Positions 24,941 to 37,227 of a DNA stretch of 64,000 bases are shown in pieces (position 1 is the first letter of the stretch; every line of letters starts with the position of its first letter). The translations under genes were made by a program, and so were the position numbers. The notes under the pieces were generated by a model that made no database searches, was not told the origin of the DNA, and worked only from the letters and a program-made list of their open reading frames with translations. Source of the DNA: Apteryx mantelli (lineage: Eukaryota; Chordata; Aves; Apterygiformes; Apterygidae); contig NC_089979.1 of NCBI RefSeq assembly GCF_036417845.1, positions 118,701,415 through 118,765,414 on the forward strand, written 5' to 3'.

Positions 24941-24960
24941 GTTTGTTTGTTTGTTTGTTT
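24941..24960. repeat. (GTTT)5 tetranucleotide repeat
   Basis: Five GTTT units in intron 1, followed by a short T run. A simple repeat with no further significance visible. Confidence 0.9.
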
Positions 24961-27900
24961 TTTGGATGGGAAGGTGGAGGAAGGGAAAAACGGTTAAGAG
25001 ACCTGCTGTCCTTGCTGTACAAGGAGCCTGGCTGCCAAGCACTAAGCTCTGGGTGCCATTTTTCGAGTTGGGCACCCAAAGTCTTTTGCAGTCTTGTGCT
25101 GTAAACTTGCAAATCCCTGGTTGGTTCGGGCCCTTCATGATCAGTTGCATGCTCTAACTCCACGTGCTGGCTTTCTCCCTGACCTGCAATGATTTGCCTT
25201 GGGGTTGTTGACTGCCTGTTACAGTAATAAGCTGCATTTCATGCTTTAGATTGAAGGCATGTGGAGAAGAGGCCAGTCATTCAAGATACAGTTGTGTGAC
25301 AGTGCTCTACAGCTGCGATTTTTGTCTTTCTCTCCAAGCTGTCTTCCTCATTTCAGGGAAAGTAAATCAGCCTTACACAGTCAGAGTACTGACAGATTGA
25401 TTGTCTCCTACTACACATTCTTTCATAAGACAGTTGCTACTAAATAGAGAAAATAAAGAGCTGAGCATGATTTGCCTAATTCAGCACTATAAAAACATGA
25501 AAAGTGAAGATGGAAGAAGAGACTGAAGTAAAATGAGATTATACAGGAACTAAAAAGCCAGTGACAGTGAAATAGGTGTAAACATGCACCAAAAGACCCA
25601 TGATCTTTAGCAGCTGTAGGGCCAAATTCTTTAACAGTCTTTCATTAGGAGTATACTATTGCCAGTGAGAAGATTATTTTGGGCAGAAGATGTGGGTTTT
25701 ACATCACATTTTGAACTTCCACTGGGATGTGTGCTTGTGTATCAGTTGGTAGACCTGGTATATAGGTATAAAGTGGTCATGATTTATTTCAAAGACTTTT
25801 AAAAAATGGTGTTTGTTTTTATCTGTCAAAGGTAGATGACAGAAATGAAGTCCTCCAACTTAATCTTTAATCTTTTCCAGTAAAACATCTTTGCCATTTA
25901 AATAAACTGTTTCTAAAACCTAGAAATTTTTTTAATATGCAATGTTCTGCCTCTGGAAGAGAGACACCTTTAGGTGAGAGCTGTCATTCTTTTTTTAGTG
26001 CATATTCACTGCTGATGACTTCAAAATTTGCAACAAAATAAAATGTGGTTTTAGTAGAGCTTTCATGCTTCTGCTTTTTCAGATTTAGTAGTAACACTAA
26101 TGTATTTTTGTTAATTTCCTAAATAGAATAAAAATTCAAAAACATGCAGTGCTAGCCTTTGTCCTTTAAGATTTAAAATTCCTACTGTTACAGTATATCC
26201 TGGCACTCTCCTAGACAAGGTACACATGGTTATTGTAATAACTTGCATTAATATGGAACATTTCTTCCAGAAGGAACCAAATGAACTTCACTGTTTCTTC
26301 ACCTCCCCGATAAAATAAACCTAATTTCGTTCAGGAACTTGCAAGCTATTCAGTTTTCTAAACAAATCTCACATAAGGTTAGTGCAAGGCTGAAAGGACG
26401 TATTTTCTGTTTTGATTGTAGAGCAAGATGGATGTGCAGTAAATTTTAGTTAAAATTGGTTTGGGCACAAAAACTAATATTTTCTTTCATGAGATCTCTG
26501 CTTTACATCTTATTTAAGACATGGCACACCAGATACAGATCCTTATATTAAAGTCAGTGGGGCTGTACTTAATGTTAATCTGAAGAGGTAGCTTTGTATT
26601 TCCCATGAGTATGTTTTTCCCTCTCATTTTGGGGTATTTGTTAATTTCCAATGACAAGGGAAGAATATCCACAGTGCTGTTTACTGCAACATGTACAATT
26701 TCTCAGAGTTTAAAAAAGAATTGAGATGACCATTCTTAATTATGCTTCTTTTGAGATTTAATGACATGCTAACTGTAGTAGAAATGAATTTGGACAGTAA
26801 TGTTGTATCAGTGTTTTCTTCTGGTTCAAATTTGTTTTGCTCAAGTCTGCTGAGATAATCCAGAACACAAGAGTTTTCTTCTCACTTTCAACACTTATAG
26901 CTTATTTTTGTCACCAAATAAAGTGTGTGACAGTATTTATATTGAAAATAAATTTAGTAGAAGGGCCTTGTGCTGGTAATGTAATTACTACTTTGGGACA
27001 TTCATTAAACAAAACTTTCTTTTAAATATGAGATGTTGTGAAGGAGCTCTGCCATGAACAAAGTACTTGTTTTCCATTCTGGCTTAGAAAAATTACTATC
27101 TCATTATCAGTGAACATTTTTCCCTTCTAACACATATATGATTATACAAAGAATTTTTTATGGTAATAGAAGACTTTTTTGGAGGTTGATATAATGCCAA
27201 ACTGTAGTGAAAATACAGATGGGGTATGACTATTTAGATTCTGACAGTCTATTGAAGAAAATAAAGATTGGTTGCTTGGTCACAGAATTGAAAATACATT
27301 TAGTAGAGGTTTTTTTTTCTCAACTGTCTACCTGGAAAATCCTAAAAGTAGTAGAGTAGCTGAACAGAGTAGAAAAGCTCTGGAGTTTAGTTTAGTCACT
27401 ATAAAGCTGAGAATGTGCAAGTGAAGAGTGGTGGGGTTTTTTTGTTTAGAAATATTTCAGTTGCAAATAACTGTATTGAAGGAGTTTGATTGTGACTCCT
27501 CATGTATCAATTTTATTAATACCTAGGAGGAGCAATAACTTTAAAGCAAAGATGATAATGCATTATGGAAATGAGTGAAATTTCATAAAAATTGCTCATA
27601 AATGAGAAGTGTTATAGGATATTTTTGTCTGCAGTGCTAGGGGATTGGAGGGATCTATTCCAGACTCCTATTTCTTCCCAAATAAACTAACAGATATTTA
27701 AATCACTGGATTTTTTTTATGCTGGCCACCTCACAAAGGGAAGATCAAGAATATGGCTTAACAGAGTTACAGGTTAACAGTGCTGAAGGACTGAAGAGGA
27801 AAGCATCTTTTTTAAAAGGTGACTTCTGATCAGCTTTCAGCTCTAGTTTGAAAGAACCAGATTCCTTCCTGAACAAACAGTGGAAACCTAGGACATGTTA

Positions 27901-28043
27901 TAACCAAAAAGATGCAGGGGGCTTTCAAGAGAAACAGAAGCCAAACTTGCTTATAGCCTGGAGGAGCAGGGGGATTGGAACAGGTAGAACAGGAGAATGA
28001 TATTCCTTCTAATCCTAGCGTGTCCTCAAAACTAAGTGCTACA

Positions 28044-28135
28044 GGAGATCCTGCTCTAGGTGACCCTGCTTGAACAGGGGTTGGACTAGATGATCTCCAG
28101 AGATGCCTTCCAGCCTCAACCATTTGGTGATTCTG
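28044..28135 (+). mobile_element. CR1 LINE 3'-end fragment
   Basis: The segment holds the typical CR1 3' end: a CCTGCTTGAACAGG stretch, then GTTGGACTAGATGATCTCCAG, then CTTCCAGCCTCAACC. It finishes with the short terminal repeat GTGATTCTG. This is the 5'-truncated form normal for CR1 insertions, in sense orientation to MYRIP. CR1 is the dominant LINE of birds and other sauropsids, and this tail variant is common in birds. It is therefore the main clue to the kind of organism. The 5' limit is uncertain and the copy could begin somewhat earlier. Confidence 0.88.
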
Positions 28136-31100
28136 GCAATATGAATGTAGAGTGGCACATAATCGGTGACCAAGGCTTATAAGTATTTCTCTGTGCAACT
28201 GCTGCTTATCCTTTTATTCAGCCAAATAATGAAGATGCCCCCGTCCTTTCTTCAATTATGTTTGTGGGGAGACAGGCTGAGCAGTCTGAGAGAAGAAAAT
28301 TTCTTTTGGCAATAGGTGAAGAAGGTCCAGAGAGAGCTCTGTGACATTGCACTTGTGCCCTTCTCTGTTACTTAAGAAGGTATAGTGAGCCTGTGAGCTT
28401 TTCTTCCTTCCTGACTTTTAAAAACAATGAGAATGTCAGCCCTGGGCCTCTTTAATTTTGATATACTTCCCCCAACCCATCCAATCTTAGTTTTATACCT
28501 GGAAAAGTATGTTACCCCCACTCTTTTAAAAATAAGGCTATTTTTTTAGGGATGCAAGATCACGCTATCAATTTGCTGTGAAAGTTGGCAAAAGAAAAGT
28601 ATGTATTTTGAAATTTATGATTTTAAAAAGTGCTTTCTATCTTGGTGATATACAAAGCTATCATTTTGTTAAGTGAGTGCAAATTCTGCTGGAGATGCAC
28701 CAGTATGTTTCATCCTAAGTTTTTCTTAATTGACTTATGTTGATTTAATGAAGTCAGATTTTTTTTTTCTGTATTAAAGAAATATATGCAACCTGACCTA
28801 CAATCTGATCTTGGTCGAATATAAAAACGTAAGTCTGATTACACAAATACAATTACATGTGTGGACAAACCCTGTGAGTTATTATATATCTCATATCCCC
28901 TTGTCTTCTCTACCCCACCAATGTTCTGAAATGATTTTGTGAAATAAATTGAGGGTACTGCAGGACTTCATGTACCACCGTGGACTTACGTGACTTTTCC
29001 TGAAGCTTTTTTAAGAAGACTTTTAGCCTGGATTGAAATGCTGTATATGCAATTTCAGGTAAATGGGCTTGTGGATGGGATGATGTCTGTGCAATGTCTG
29101 TGCATGACAAAGAGCAGAGAATAAGAATAGTAAGGGAGAGAATAGTGAATATCCATAAGAGAGGAACCCAATCTTAGTGACACCATTTTTCTCACCATTG
29201 TCAAAGAACAGTCTTTGAGGGATTTCTGTGGGTCTGTGTTTAAGCGTGTATCTGACTACTTCATTCTAGCATTAAACTAAAGAGGTCTGTATTGTACAAT
29301 ATTTAATGAGACCATGTGCATGACTAACTTTATAATGTGGCTTCTCTTTGTCAAGCATAAGATCTGTTTTAAGTGTTAATTGTTAGTTAAACACTTAACA
29401 CAGCTTATCTATCGTATGAGTGACTAGGAAATGCACTGCTTGCCCTCATTTCCCATATTTGTCCTCTTGACTGTTAGAAAATGCAGACAAGTAGTATTTG
29501 CAGTTCTTGAAAAACATTTCATTTTGTTAGGTCTAAGATGTGGATTATTGAAAGGGTTAAATTCAGTAAATGTTTTCAGTGTGGAAGTTTTAATTGCATT
29601 TAAAACAGACTGTAAGAAGTATTAAGATTAGAATATTACTTAAGCAAAACTGATCATGTATTGTAAGCCTAGGCTGTCCCGTTACAATATGTTAATTTGT
29701 TGAGCAGAAGTTTTCTAGGGAATGATATTATTCTTTGTAATGACTTTGAAAGCTTAAATTTTGCATTAAATTTGAGATTTAGCAAAAAAGTATTACTCGT
29801 GAAGGCAAACATCTGAAGAGTCTTCTGTGAATAAGTTATTTCAGTTAAGGCCCTAAGTTATTTTTGTCTTAAACTATTTTGGCATCTCTCAAATTTTTCT
29901 ATGTAACTTGCTACACTTGCACTAGAGAATTTGCCATTATGTATTTCCAGTATGCATAATGTGAATCTACTGGAAAAAGACATTTGAGGCACCATGCATA
30001 AATATTTATAAATTGCTGTGATACATCCAGATCAGAGGTGATGTAGTAATGTGAAGAAAAATTAAATCCTGAAAAAAATGAATTCCTTAGAGGTTAATGA
30101 AATATTGACAGATACAGACTGAGAGTTCATATCAGACTATATCTATAAAATATTATATATAGTATTGTGTGTATGTGTACATAAAATATATTCTGTGTAT
30201 CATGCATGAAAGTCAAAACTTATAGTAGCTTGTGACTCTAAGTATCCTTGAAATTAAGTCTTCGCTAACTGACAAAAAAACAGGCAGTGGGGTTGCCTAG
30301 GTGAGAGGATTTAGGGGTAAATTCCGTCTTGTAATATATGCTCACAATCAGCTGTGGCTGCTGAATCAAAAGGACATTTTTCATTACAGATAGACGCACA
30401 GGTTGTATATATGAAAAGAGCAGTATTAATTTTGACAGTTTCCAAAAAGATTATGGTGAAGACCTGAAGGGAAAACTTGTTATGACAGTGCTAATTATAG
30501 TTGTTAACTTGATGCTGAAGAAGAAGAATTGGAATGGCATCTTTGATCTCCAGGTATCTTCAACATCTTGTGTCTCACACAACTGTAGCCCTACAGTGGG
30601 GCGGGAGTCTCTTCCTAGTGTCTATGGCAATTGCTTAAAAATAGTTTTATTTCCTTTATATCCTGCTCTTTTCCCCATTTTTCCACCATTTCCATTGGTG
30701 TGAAAAAAGTTGACTGGAAAAGTCTTGCTTACTGCCCTGTGTGGAGCTGCCAACACATCTTTCCTTTAGTGAAGTACTTCCATGGTTTTTGAAAAGTCAA
30801 AGTCAAACTTCAGTATGAAGTGCTTCCCATGGGAAGAGCTTCATGGGTGTCCTACGGACCAAAGGGAAGAATGTGTCCCAGAGCACAACTACGTGTTCTG
30901 TCTTTGAGCTGCAACGTGGACACGTAACCTTGGTAAGCCTGCCCCACCAGCTTCTTGTGCTTGCCACTGTCTGGTGAGGCATTGGTATAAGGACCTCGGA
31001 TGAGAGGACAGTGGAGTATTTTTTTGATGTTTTGGTGAAAATTTCAGGACAGACGTGGGACAGAAGAAAATTTTCATAACTATTCCTGACTGTATTTTAG

Positions 31101-31483
31101 CCAAATTTTAATTTTAACATACATCTTTGGCCATGCAAGTGGGATTAGTGAAGAAGGGACTAGATAGTCCTTTGTTTTTTTGGCACTTTTTCTTACAAAA
31201 ATTGGTATCTTTCTTTTTTGAAATACTTTTTAATAGACTTTAACTCACTGGTTATGTTCTACTTCCATAGTAGACCTGAAGAGCTAAGTCAGAACATAGG
31301 TTTGCAGTGTGACCTTTGTTAGTTGAATGTATGGAGAGCATCTGTCTCACTTCGGGGTGGGGAGGGCAACTTGTTGTCTTCATTTCACTTTCACTTCTAT
31401 CCCATCTGCTTGTTTTTGTTGAAGTGTTGTTTTTTTAAATGAAGAGTGAATTCTAAACTTCAGTGATAGCCTAACCAAAATAA

Positions 31484-31601
31484 GGGGGGGGGGGGGGAGA
31501 AGCACAATACTCTTTTTTGTTTGTTTTTGTTTCAAAAATTGCAACTAAATATTTGGGGGAAGGAAATAATTTATTTGTTTTTACATTATTCCCCCCCCCC
31601 C
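31484..31601. repeat. G14 and C11 homopolymers about 93 bp apart
   Basis: A run of 14 G (31484-31497) is followed by a run of 11 C (31591-31601), with T-rich and A-rich sequence between. The two runs are complementary and could pair as a stem in single-stranded DNA or RNA. They may equally be independent slippage products. Confidence 0.9.
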
Positions 31602-32536
31602 ATCTCAGTAACTGATGAATTGTCTTACTTGGAAAATTAGAGTGGAACTTAAACTTTTTCATACTTTTACTGTTTGCTGTACTCTTTGGAGCACTTAATT
31701 GCATGTCATAGGTTTAGCAGTATTGCTTAGAGATAACCAGCTCACGTATTTTACATAGCCTCATCCACTTTACACCCATAATGGATAAAAAGGCAATAAT
31801 AATTGCCTCTTTACTAAAGTGCAAGAACTTCTGAGTGTTCTTAATGATTATATATATTGCTGAGAGCTCATAACAAAGCTGCAAAAACTGTGCTGTTTCT
31901 GAAATTGTAATTTAATGTGGAGATAGACATGTTTATGATTGCCCAAATAATTATATAAATTGAATTATAGAAATTAATACTGATAGCTGAAGTTACCAGC
32001 ATTCAACAAAACTAATAAAAATCACCAGGAAAAAAAGCAGAAAAAATTGATGGCAATTCATTCATGAAATAGATCAAGCTCTAGTTCAAACATTGCGGTA
32101 CCTTCAGTTCATGCATTCATAATATCGAGTGCTACTTTTTCTCTTCCATCTTTCAATCTCAGAAAGGGGAAACATACTCATTTGACTAACTTATGGCATA
32201 GAATCTTACAAAATTTTTAAATCTGATTTCAATTTAGTCATTTTAATGTATTTCTTGTTGAGGGCAACATTGAGGTGTTCCCTCAATATTTAATATCATG
32301 AGTATAATATAATATAAAAATAATTTATATTTTGTATTTCTTTTTGAAAGCGCTGTCATCCTCAATTTTAACACATGGCACTTCAGAAATAATTCTGCAG
32401 TGAATGATTTTCTTCTCTGATATTTATGGCAGCAAGTTCTTTCCATTTAAATGGTATGCCTGTGATTTGGATGTGCTTGGGAAAAATATAAGTGCTTTTG
32501 ATTTATTTTGCATTTTGTTGCCCTTTTTGATTTCAG

Positions 32537-32575
32537 ATATTCGTCTAGTTTTTCGTATCTGAGATAGAATATATA
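32537..32575 (+). other. MYRIP: MYRIP exon 2, 5' untranslated part
   Basis: The acceptor is a pyrimidine-rich tract ending TTTCAG at 32536. The 39 untranslated bases include an in-frame stop (TAG, 32546-32548) upstream of the MYRIP ATG, so the reading frame cannot extend into exon 1. The TAG at 32565-32567 closes the predicted upstream ORF. A downstream TCTAG at 32544-32548 is a weaker alternative acceptor. Confidence 0.8.
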
Positions 32576-32685
32576 ATGGGGAGAAAACTGGATCTTTCTG
32601 GCTTGACCGATGAAGAAGCAGAGCATGTGCTTCAGGTTGTTCAGCGAGATTTCAGCCTCCGTAAGAAAGAAGAAGAAAGGCTGAG
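32576..32685 (+). CDS. MYRIP: MYRIP, first coding exon (N-terminal 36 codons, partial)
   Basis: The product is a Rab27 effector that links Rab27-bearing organelles, such as retinal pigment epithelial melanosomes and secretory granules, to myosin VIIa and actin. The exon begins [20 protein letters not shown] and continues through [16 protein letters not shown]. This is the start of the Slp-homology (SHD1) helix that contacts Rab27. It matches mammalian MYRIP as remembered almost residue for residue, and fits better than melanophilin, which begins MGKKLDLSKL. The start is supported by an in-frame upstream stop and a strong context (A at -3, G at +4). The exon ends after 36 codons plus AG, followed by GTAAG. 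The split codon would become Ser (AGC/AGT), matching the Ser next in the family, or Arg. The FYVE-like zinc finger, SHD2 and the myosin- and actin-binding parts lie in exons beyond this window. Confidence 0.95.
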
Positions 32686-32862
32686 GTAAGATAAAAACAT
32701 GATCAAAAATGTTGGCCATCTTGGGTTATAACAAAGTGATTATCGGGGAAACTGGAGAATATGGTTGTCTTGGCCTGCTGAGCTGACATAACTCAAATAA
32801 TTAGGCTGGTGTTGGAGGCCCACCTTTGGTATGGTATGATCTTTGGTATGTTGCTCTGTAGT

Positions 32863-33397
32863 TGTTAGGGATGTAACTTTTGTTAGGAAAAGCACAATTA
32901 GACAGTTGTTATGGGGGGAAAAAATGCCTACATGGCAGAAATAGCAGAACTCAACTTTTACAAGAATATTAGCCCAGCAGCTCACAACGCTAATCAATGA
33001 GCAACAGCTCAGAGCACCCACCAACCAGTAAAGATCAAACTGTCTGAAGGATGCTGTCCACCTCAAGCCTCATCTGTCTCAGCCTAAAGGGGGGTTGCAT
33101 GACTTGTATCTTTGGGGATGCCTGATCGTGGAGGACCTCCAGGGACACCTGGGACCAAGCTCTCCTGGCCCAAACCAATGTGCTTAACACTCTTCTACTC
33201 CTGACTACTGACAACTGCTGCTCCTGTTGGAAAAGAAAGGGGAAGCAGAGAAAACCCTGTTTCTATAACTTCGTATTGTTCTATGCATTAACTATTACTC
33301 CTTCAAAGAGGCAATAAATGTCAAACTCCTTCACACAGACCCAGTTATTGCATAGTAATTCATGTGTGTTTACTCTGTCCTGACCTAAATCACAACA
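32863..33397 (+). mobile_element. Candidate solo LTR of an endogenous retrovirus
   Basis: The segment starts TGTTAGGG and ends CACAACA, so the termini form a TGTT/AACA inverted pair as in retroviral LTRs. It is about 535 bp, within the usual LTR range. An AATAAA (33313-33318) sits about 80 bp before the end, suitable for the R region. Composition differs from the flanks, with a C/G-richer middle at about 33060-33180. No internal retroviral genes follow, so it would be a solo LTR. I could not find a convincing target-site duplication (left flank GTAGT, right flank ATGGT, 3 of 5 matching). The boundaries and the class therefore remain uncertain. Confidence 0.4.
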
Positions 33398-34010
33398 ATG
33401 GTCCCTTCAGCATCTGTGCATGTCTGCTGGGGAGGCTAGGCAGCAGTTGTCTTGAATGTAAACTTTTGTGCATGTTCAGAGAATTATATGTTCGATATAG
33501 TTAGTCAGTTCCTTTCTTTTATTCAGAGATTGTGCCTATATGCAAACATTAGAAGCTGAAGAATTCAACCTAGTCATTTCCTCCTCTTTCCCCCAAAATA
33601 AACAATGGGCCATGTTATCCATTGTATTGAGAAGTTAACTTTGCTGTCAGTTATCTATGTAGAAAGTAGTTGCAGACAGAAACAACCCAGAAGGAAACAA
33701 ATGGAACTAGTTGCGAGGTAACTTTTTCACCGCAGAAACTGCATATGTGACAACAAGAATACTGGCAGGGACCTGAACTGGTAGATGCAATAGTTTTTCC
33801 TTCCAGTTTCAGCAATATTTCCTTTTATTATTAGCTTTGATTTTTTTTTTTCCAATTATTATTACCTTCTTTGGACATGTCACGCTTCCTTATTGTCCAG
33901 AGTAGACTGAAGTCCCTATCTGTAGTTGCTGAATGCACAATCTCTTACCATCACAGATAATACCTGTTTCTTTATCACTTAGCATCAAGCTGAATTCAGC
34001 AGTAAGATGA

Positions 34011-34012
<2 letters not shown>

Positions 34013-34057
<45 letters not shown>

Positions 34058-34085
34058 TATATATATATGTGTATATATATATATA
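34013..34085. repeat. Compound (CA)n-(TA)n-(TG)-(TA)n microsatellite
   Basis: About 21 CA units (34013-34055) lead into TA runs broken by TGTG (34056-34085). The TA part is self-complementary and can extrude a hairpin. Such compound tracts are usually highly polymorphic. Confidence 0.97.
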
Positions 34086-36285
34086 AAAATCTGCAGTAGG
34101 GAACTAAGGGGAATCCTGTTTTTGTCAACAATTGTTTTCTGTTACTATTTTCTGAAACTTTTTGGAACGTTAGGAACAAGAAGGAAGACTTGCTGCATAG
34201 CCTTAATTCATTTTCAGCATGTTGTGCAATTTCTTGCTTTGTATTGATAGTACAAGCTTGCTGCAGGGAGAGAAGATTGGATGTGGATGGCACACATAAG
34301 AAGAATTTTCTTCTGTTTTGCGATGGGTTATACCGATGGTTTTGTTGTGAAGGACTGTCAAGAGCAAAGAGAGAAAACTTAAAGAGGGTGCATGTGGCTG
34401 GTTGTATCCTGCTGGAGCAAACATACCATAGTTAGGTGAGATGCCCCAGCAATTGCCATGCTATAGAACTAGCTCCTATGGTGACAGGAGGAGGAGGTTG
34501 TAGGGCACTTCTCCCCCGCCAGAAAAGGGATCGAAAAGCCTGGTAAGTATGCTTTCTGTTGGTGTGTGTGTCTCATCGTCTGCTGCTGAAGTTGTCCATG
34601 AGACTTAGTAATAATTTAATGGTCACATATCTATGAAACACTGGAAAGGGAGAAACACAGGGACTCAGCCCAACCATATCTGAGGATGCAAATTTTTTCT
34701 CTTGACTGTAGTTCATGTCTTTTGCAAGTATTAAAGTATTTTAGAACAAAGTACTTCTCATAATGAACAGTACTGACACAGTCAAAGTTCTGAAGTACAG
34801 CTTGATATTTAAGATATGAATTTAACTAATCTTAATGATCTTGAAGATCAGAAATTAAGTTTGAAGTTTGCTTCTGACTTGAAAGTTAAGACTGTTTTTT
34901 ATAGAGGCTACATCATGTTATTTTTTCCAAAACATAAAGTTAAATGGAAGGATGTAGCAACACATTTTTTCTGTCTTACTATGTAATACAAATTTCTCAT
35001 AGGGACAAATTTTCTTACTTGCTACAACAGAGATTTGATTTTTCAACCTTTAAGAAAGCAGAGTAGTTACTATATCTGCTTCCATGTTCTTGGCTTTACT
35101 GCATTGGTTTTCTAGAAAGTTATCAACTGACAAAGTCTGCAGTATAGTTTCACTTTAGAAGTATTGTCAAGATTTTAAATGTATTTTTGAAAGAAGAAAT
35201 GGGCATACATATTTTATATATTAGACTCCTGTTACTAAAATGAAAAGCTCTATCTGAAGGTGAGGGGTTTTTTGTTCTTGTAATTGATTTCATGGACCTG
35301 CCTTGGTCCTTATATGGAACTTGTTAAAGCTTTCACATGCAATACTTTATTATAATAGGGTTTCTGTATAGTTCTTTGTACCGTAGATACAATTTATTTA
35401 CCCCAACCCCAAATTTAAGTAGCTGTTTCCCCAGACATCTGTCTCTGGGATTGTTCTCATTAATAGCAATTATTTCTAAAGATCAAGAACTGCTTAAGGT
35501 AATATGAGAGACGATTTCCACTATGTCAGGAGAAAAATGCAAGTTAAGACGACTGTAAGGGGTTGATGTCTTCAATTTCACTTTGTCAGTGGAAGATTAA
35601 GAGTTCAGAAACATACAACAAGTAGAAAAGTTCATCTTCACTCCTACCAAATGCGTTTAAGGTACAAGGTAAAGTGGACAACCATTCCAGAGCTAAACGT
35701 AAAAGACCTATGTCTTTTATAGTATTTCAGTTGGTTTAATGTTAATTTACATTTTGAAATGCTGTAAATAAAATGGCATAATAAGTGTATGGATGAAGTT
35801 CTGTATTCTTGCCTGGGTAGTTCCATATATCTGCTCTTAGTCAAATGTGTGACCTTCATATACCATAGGTAGCAGTTTAGCTACTGGGAAAGCTTGGATT
35901 GATGTATCCTTTGAAAAGAGATGTAATACTATAACTCTTTTAAAATTGAGTATGGGGGGGAAAAAAATTCAGGGACCTTCCTTGAATTCTTTTTAAATAT
36001 TTATGAATAAAACTTGCATACACCGTAATGTTCTCTTCACAGTAATATGGTTTTCTCATCCCTTACATGAGAACTAGGTAAATTCTGAAATGAAATGTAG
36101 CACATGGAAGAAGCCATGCTCATCTTTTGCGTTTTCTGCTGCAAAGCTGTTTTGTACATCTGTGCAGCGAGAATCTTCAGCAGTCATTCTCTAATTTAAA
36201 AGTTTCTCCCCAATTTATGTTAGTGTTACCAGACAGGCCCATAATTCTCCTCTTGTACTTTTTTTGTGAAACAGCCTGGTTTAAA

Positions 36286-37227
36286 TATACACACGCACAT
36301 GTGCACACACGCACATGCACACGCAGGCACACAGATGCGCGCACACAGACGTGCGCACACATGTGCACTCACACAGACACAGACACATACGCGTGTGCAC
36401 GCCCACGCACACGCCTGCACGCGCGTGCACACATGCGCACACGCGTGCGCACACACACGCACATGCGTGCACACACGCGCACACCCCCCACACCCACACC
36501 CGTGCGTGCACACACGTGTGCACGCACACATGACACACATGCACGTGCGCGCGCATGTGCACATGCATGCGCACACATGGACACATGCATGTGCACACGC
36601 GCACACACATATGCGCGCACATGTGCACGCATGCACGCACACACGTGCACACATGCACACTCGCACACGTGCACGCATGCACGCGCACACATGCACACAT
36701 GCACACTCGCACACGTGCACGCATGCACACGCACACACGTGCACACACATACAGACACACACATAGACACACACGCACACACATGCACACACGCTCGCAC
36801 ACATACACGCGCACACATACATACACGCACGCGCGCGCACACAGACACACGCACGCACACACGTGCACACACATACATATGCACACACATACATACACAC
36901 ATACATACGCACATACACACACGCACGCGCACACACAGACACATACACACGCGTGCGCACACATGCACGCATGCACGCACGCGCACTCACACACATGCAC
37001 GCACATACACACATGCACAGATGCACACGCACATGCGCACGCACACGCACATGCGCACGCACACACATACACTCACCCACATGCACACGCACGCATGCGC
37101 ACGCGTGTGCACACGCACGCACACACACACGCACCGCATGCACGCACACGTGCGTGCACACATGCATGCACACATACACACACTTATACATGCACTCACA
37201 CGCACACACACGTGCACACACACACAG
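36286..37227. repeat. ~940-bp alternating purine-pyrimidine (CA/CG/TG) tract
   Basis: Nearly unbroken alternation of purine and pyrimidine, built from CA with frequent CG and TG steps. It is rich in palindromes such as GTGCAC, GCATGC and CGCGCG. Minor breaks occur, for example a CCCCCC stretch near 36485 and scattered AGAC units. Two related blocks of about 55 bp (around 36650-36735) show that local duplication added to simple slippage. All three stop codons contain two adjacent purines, and their complements contain two adjacent pyrimidines. A strictly alternating tract therefore cannot contain a stop in any frame on either strand. The long His/Thr/Ala/Arg and Cys/Val frames here are not genes. 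Confidence 0.97.

Larger units (their letters stand above)
17260..32536 (+). other. MYRIP: MYRIP intron 1
   Basis: About 15.3 kb between the donor GTGAGT at 17260 and the acceptor TTTTTGATTTCAG ending at 32536. It is AT-rich and mostly unique by eye. It contains one CR1 fragment, a GTTT run (24941-24960), several homopolymers (T19 at 20321-20339, A17 at 22471-22487) and a G14/C11 pair near 31.5 kb. Open frames such as 18522-18938 and 22744-23265 show no recognisable domain. No second gene or RNA gene was recognised inside the intron. Confidence 0.75.
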
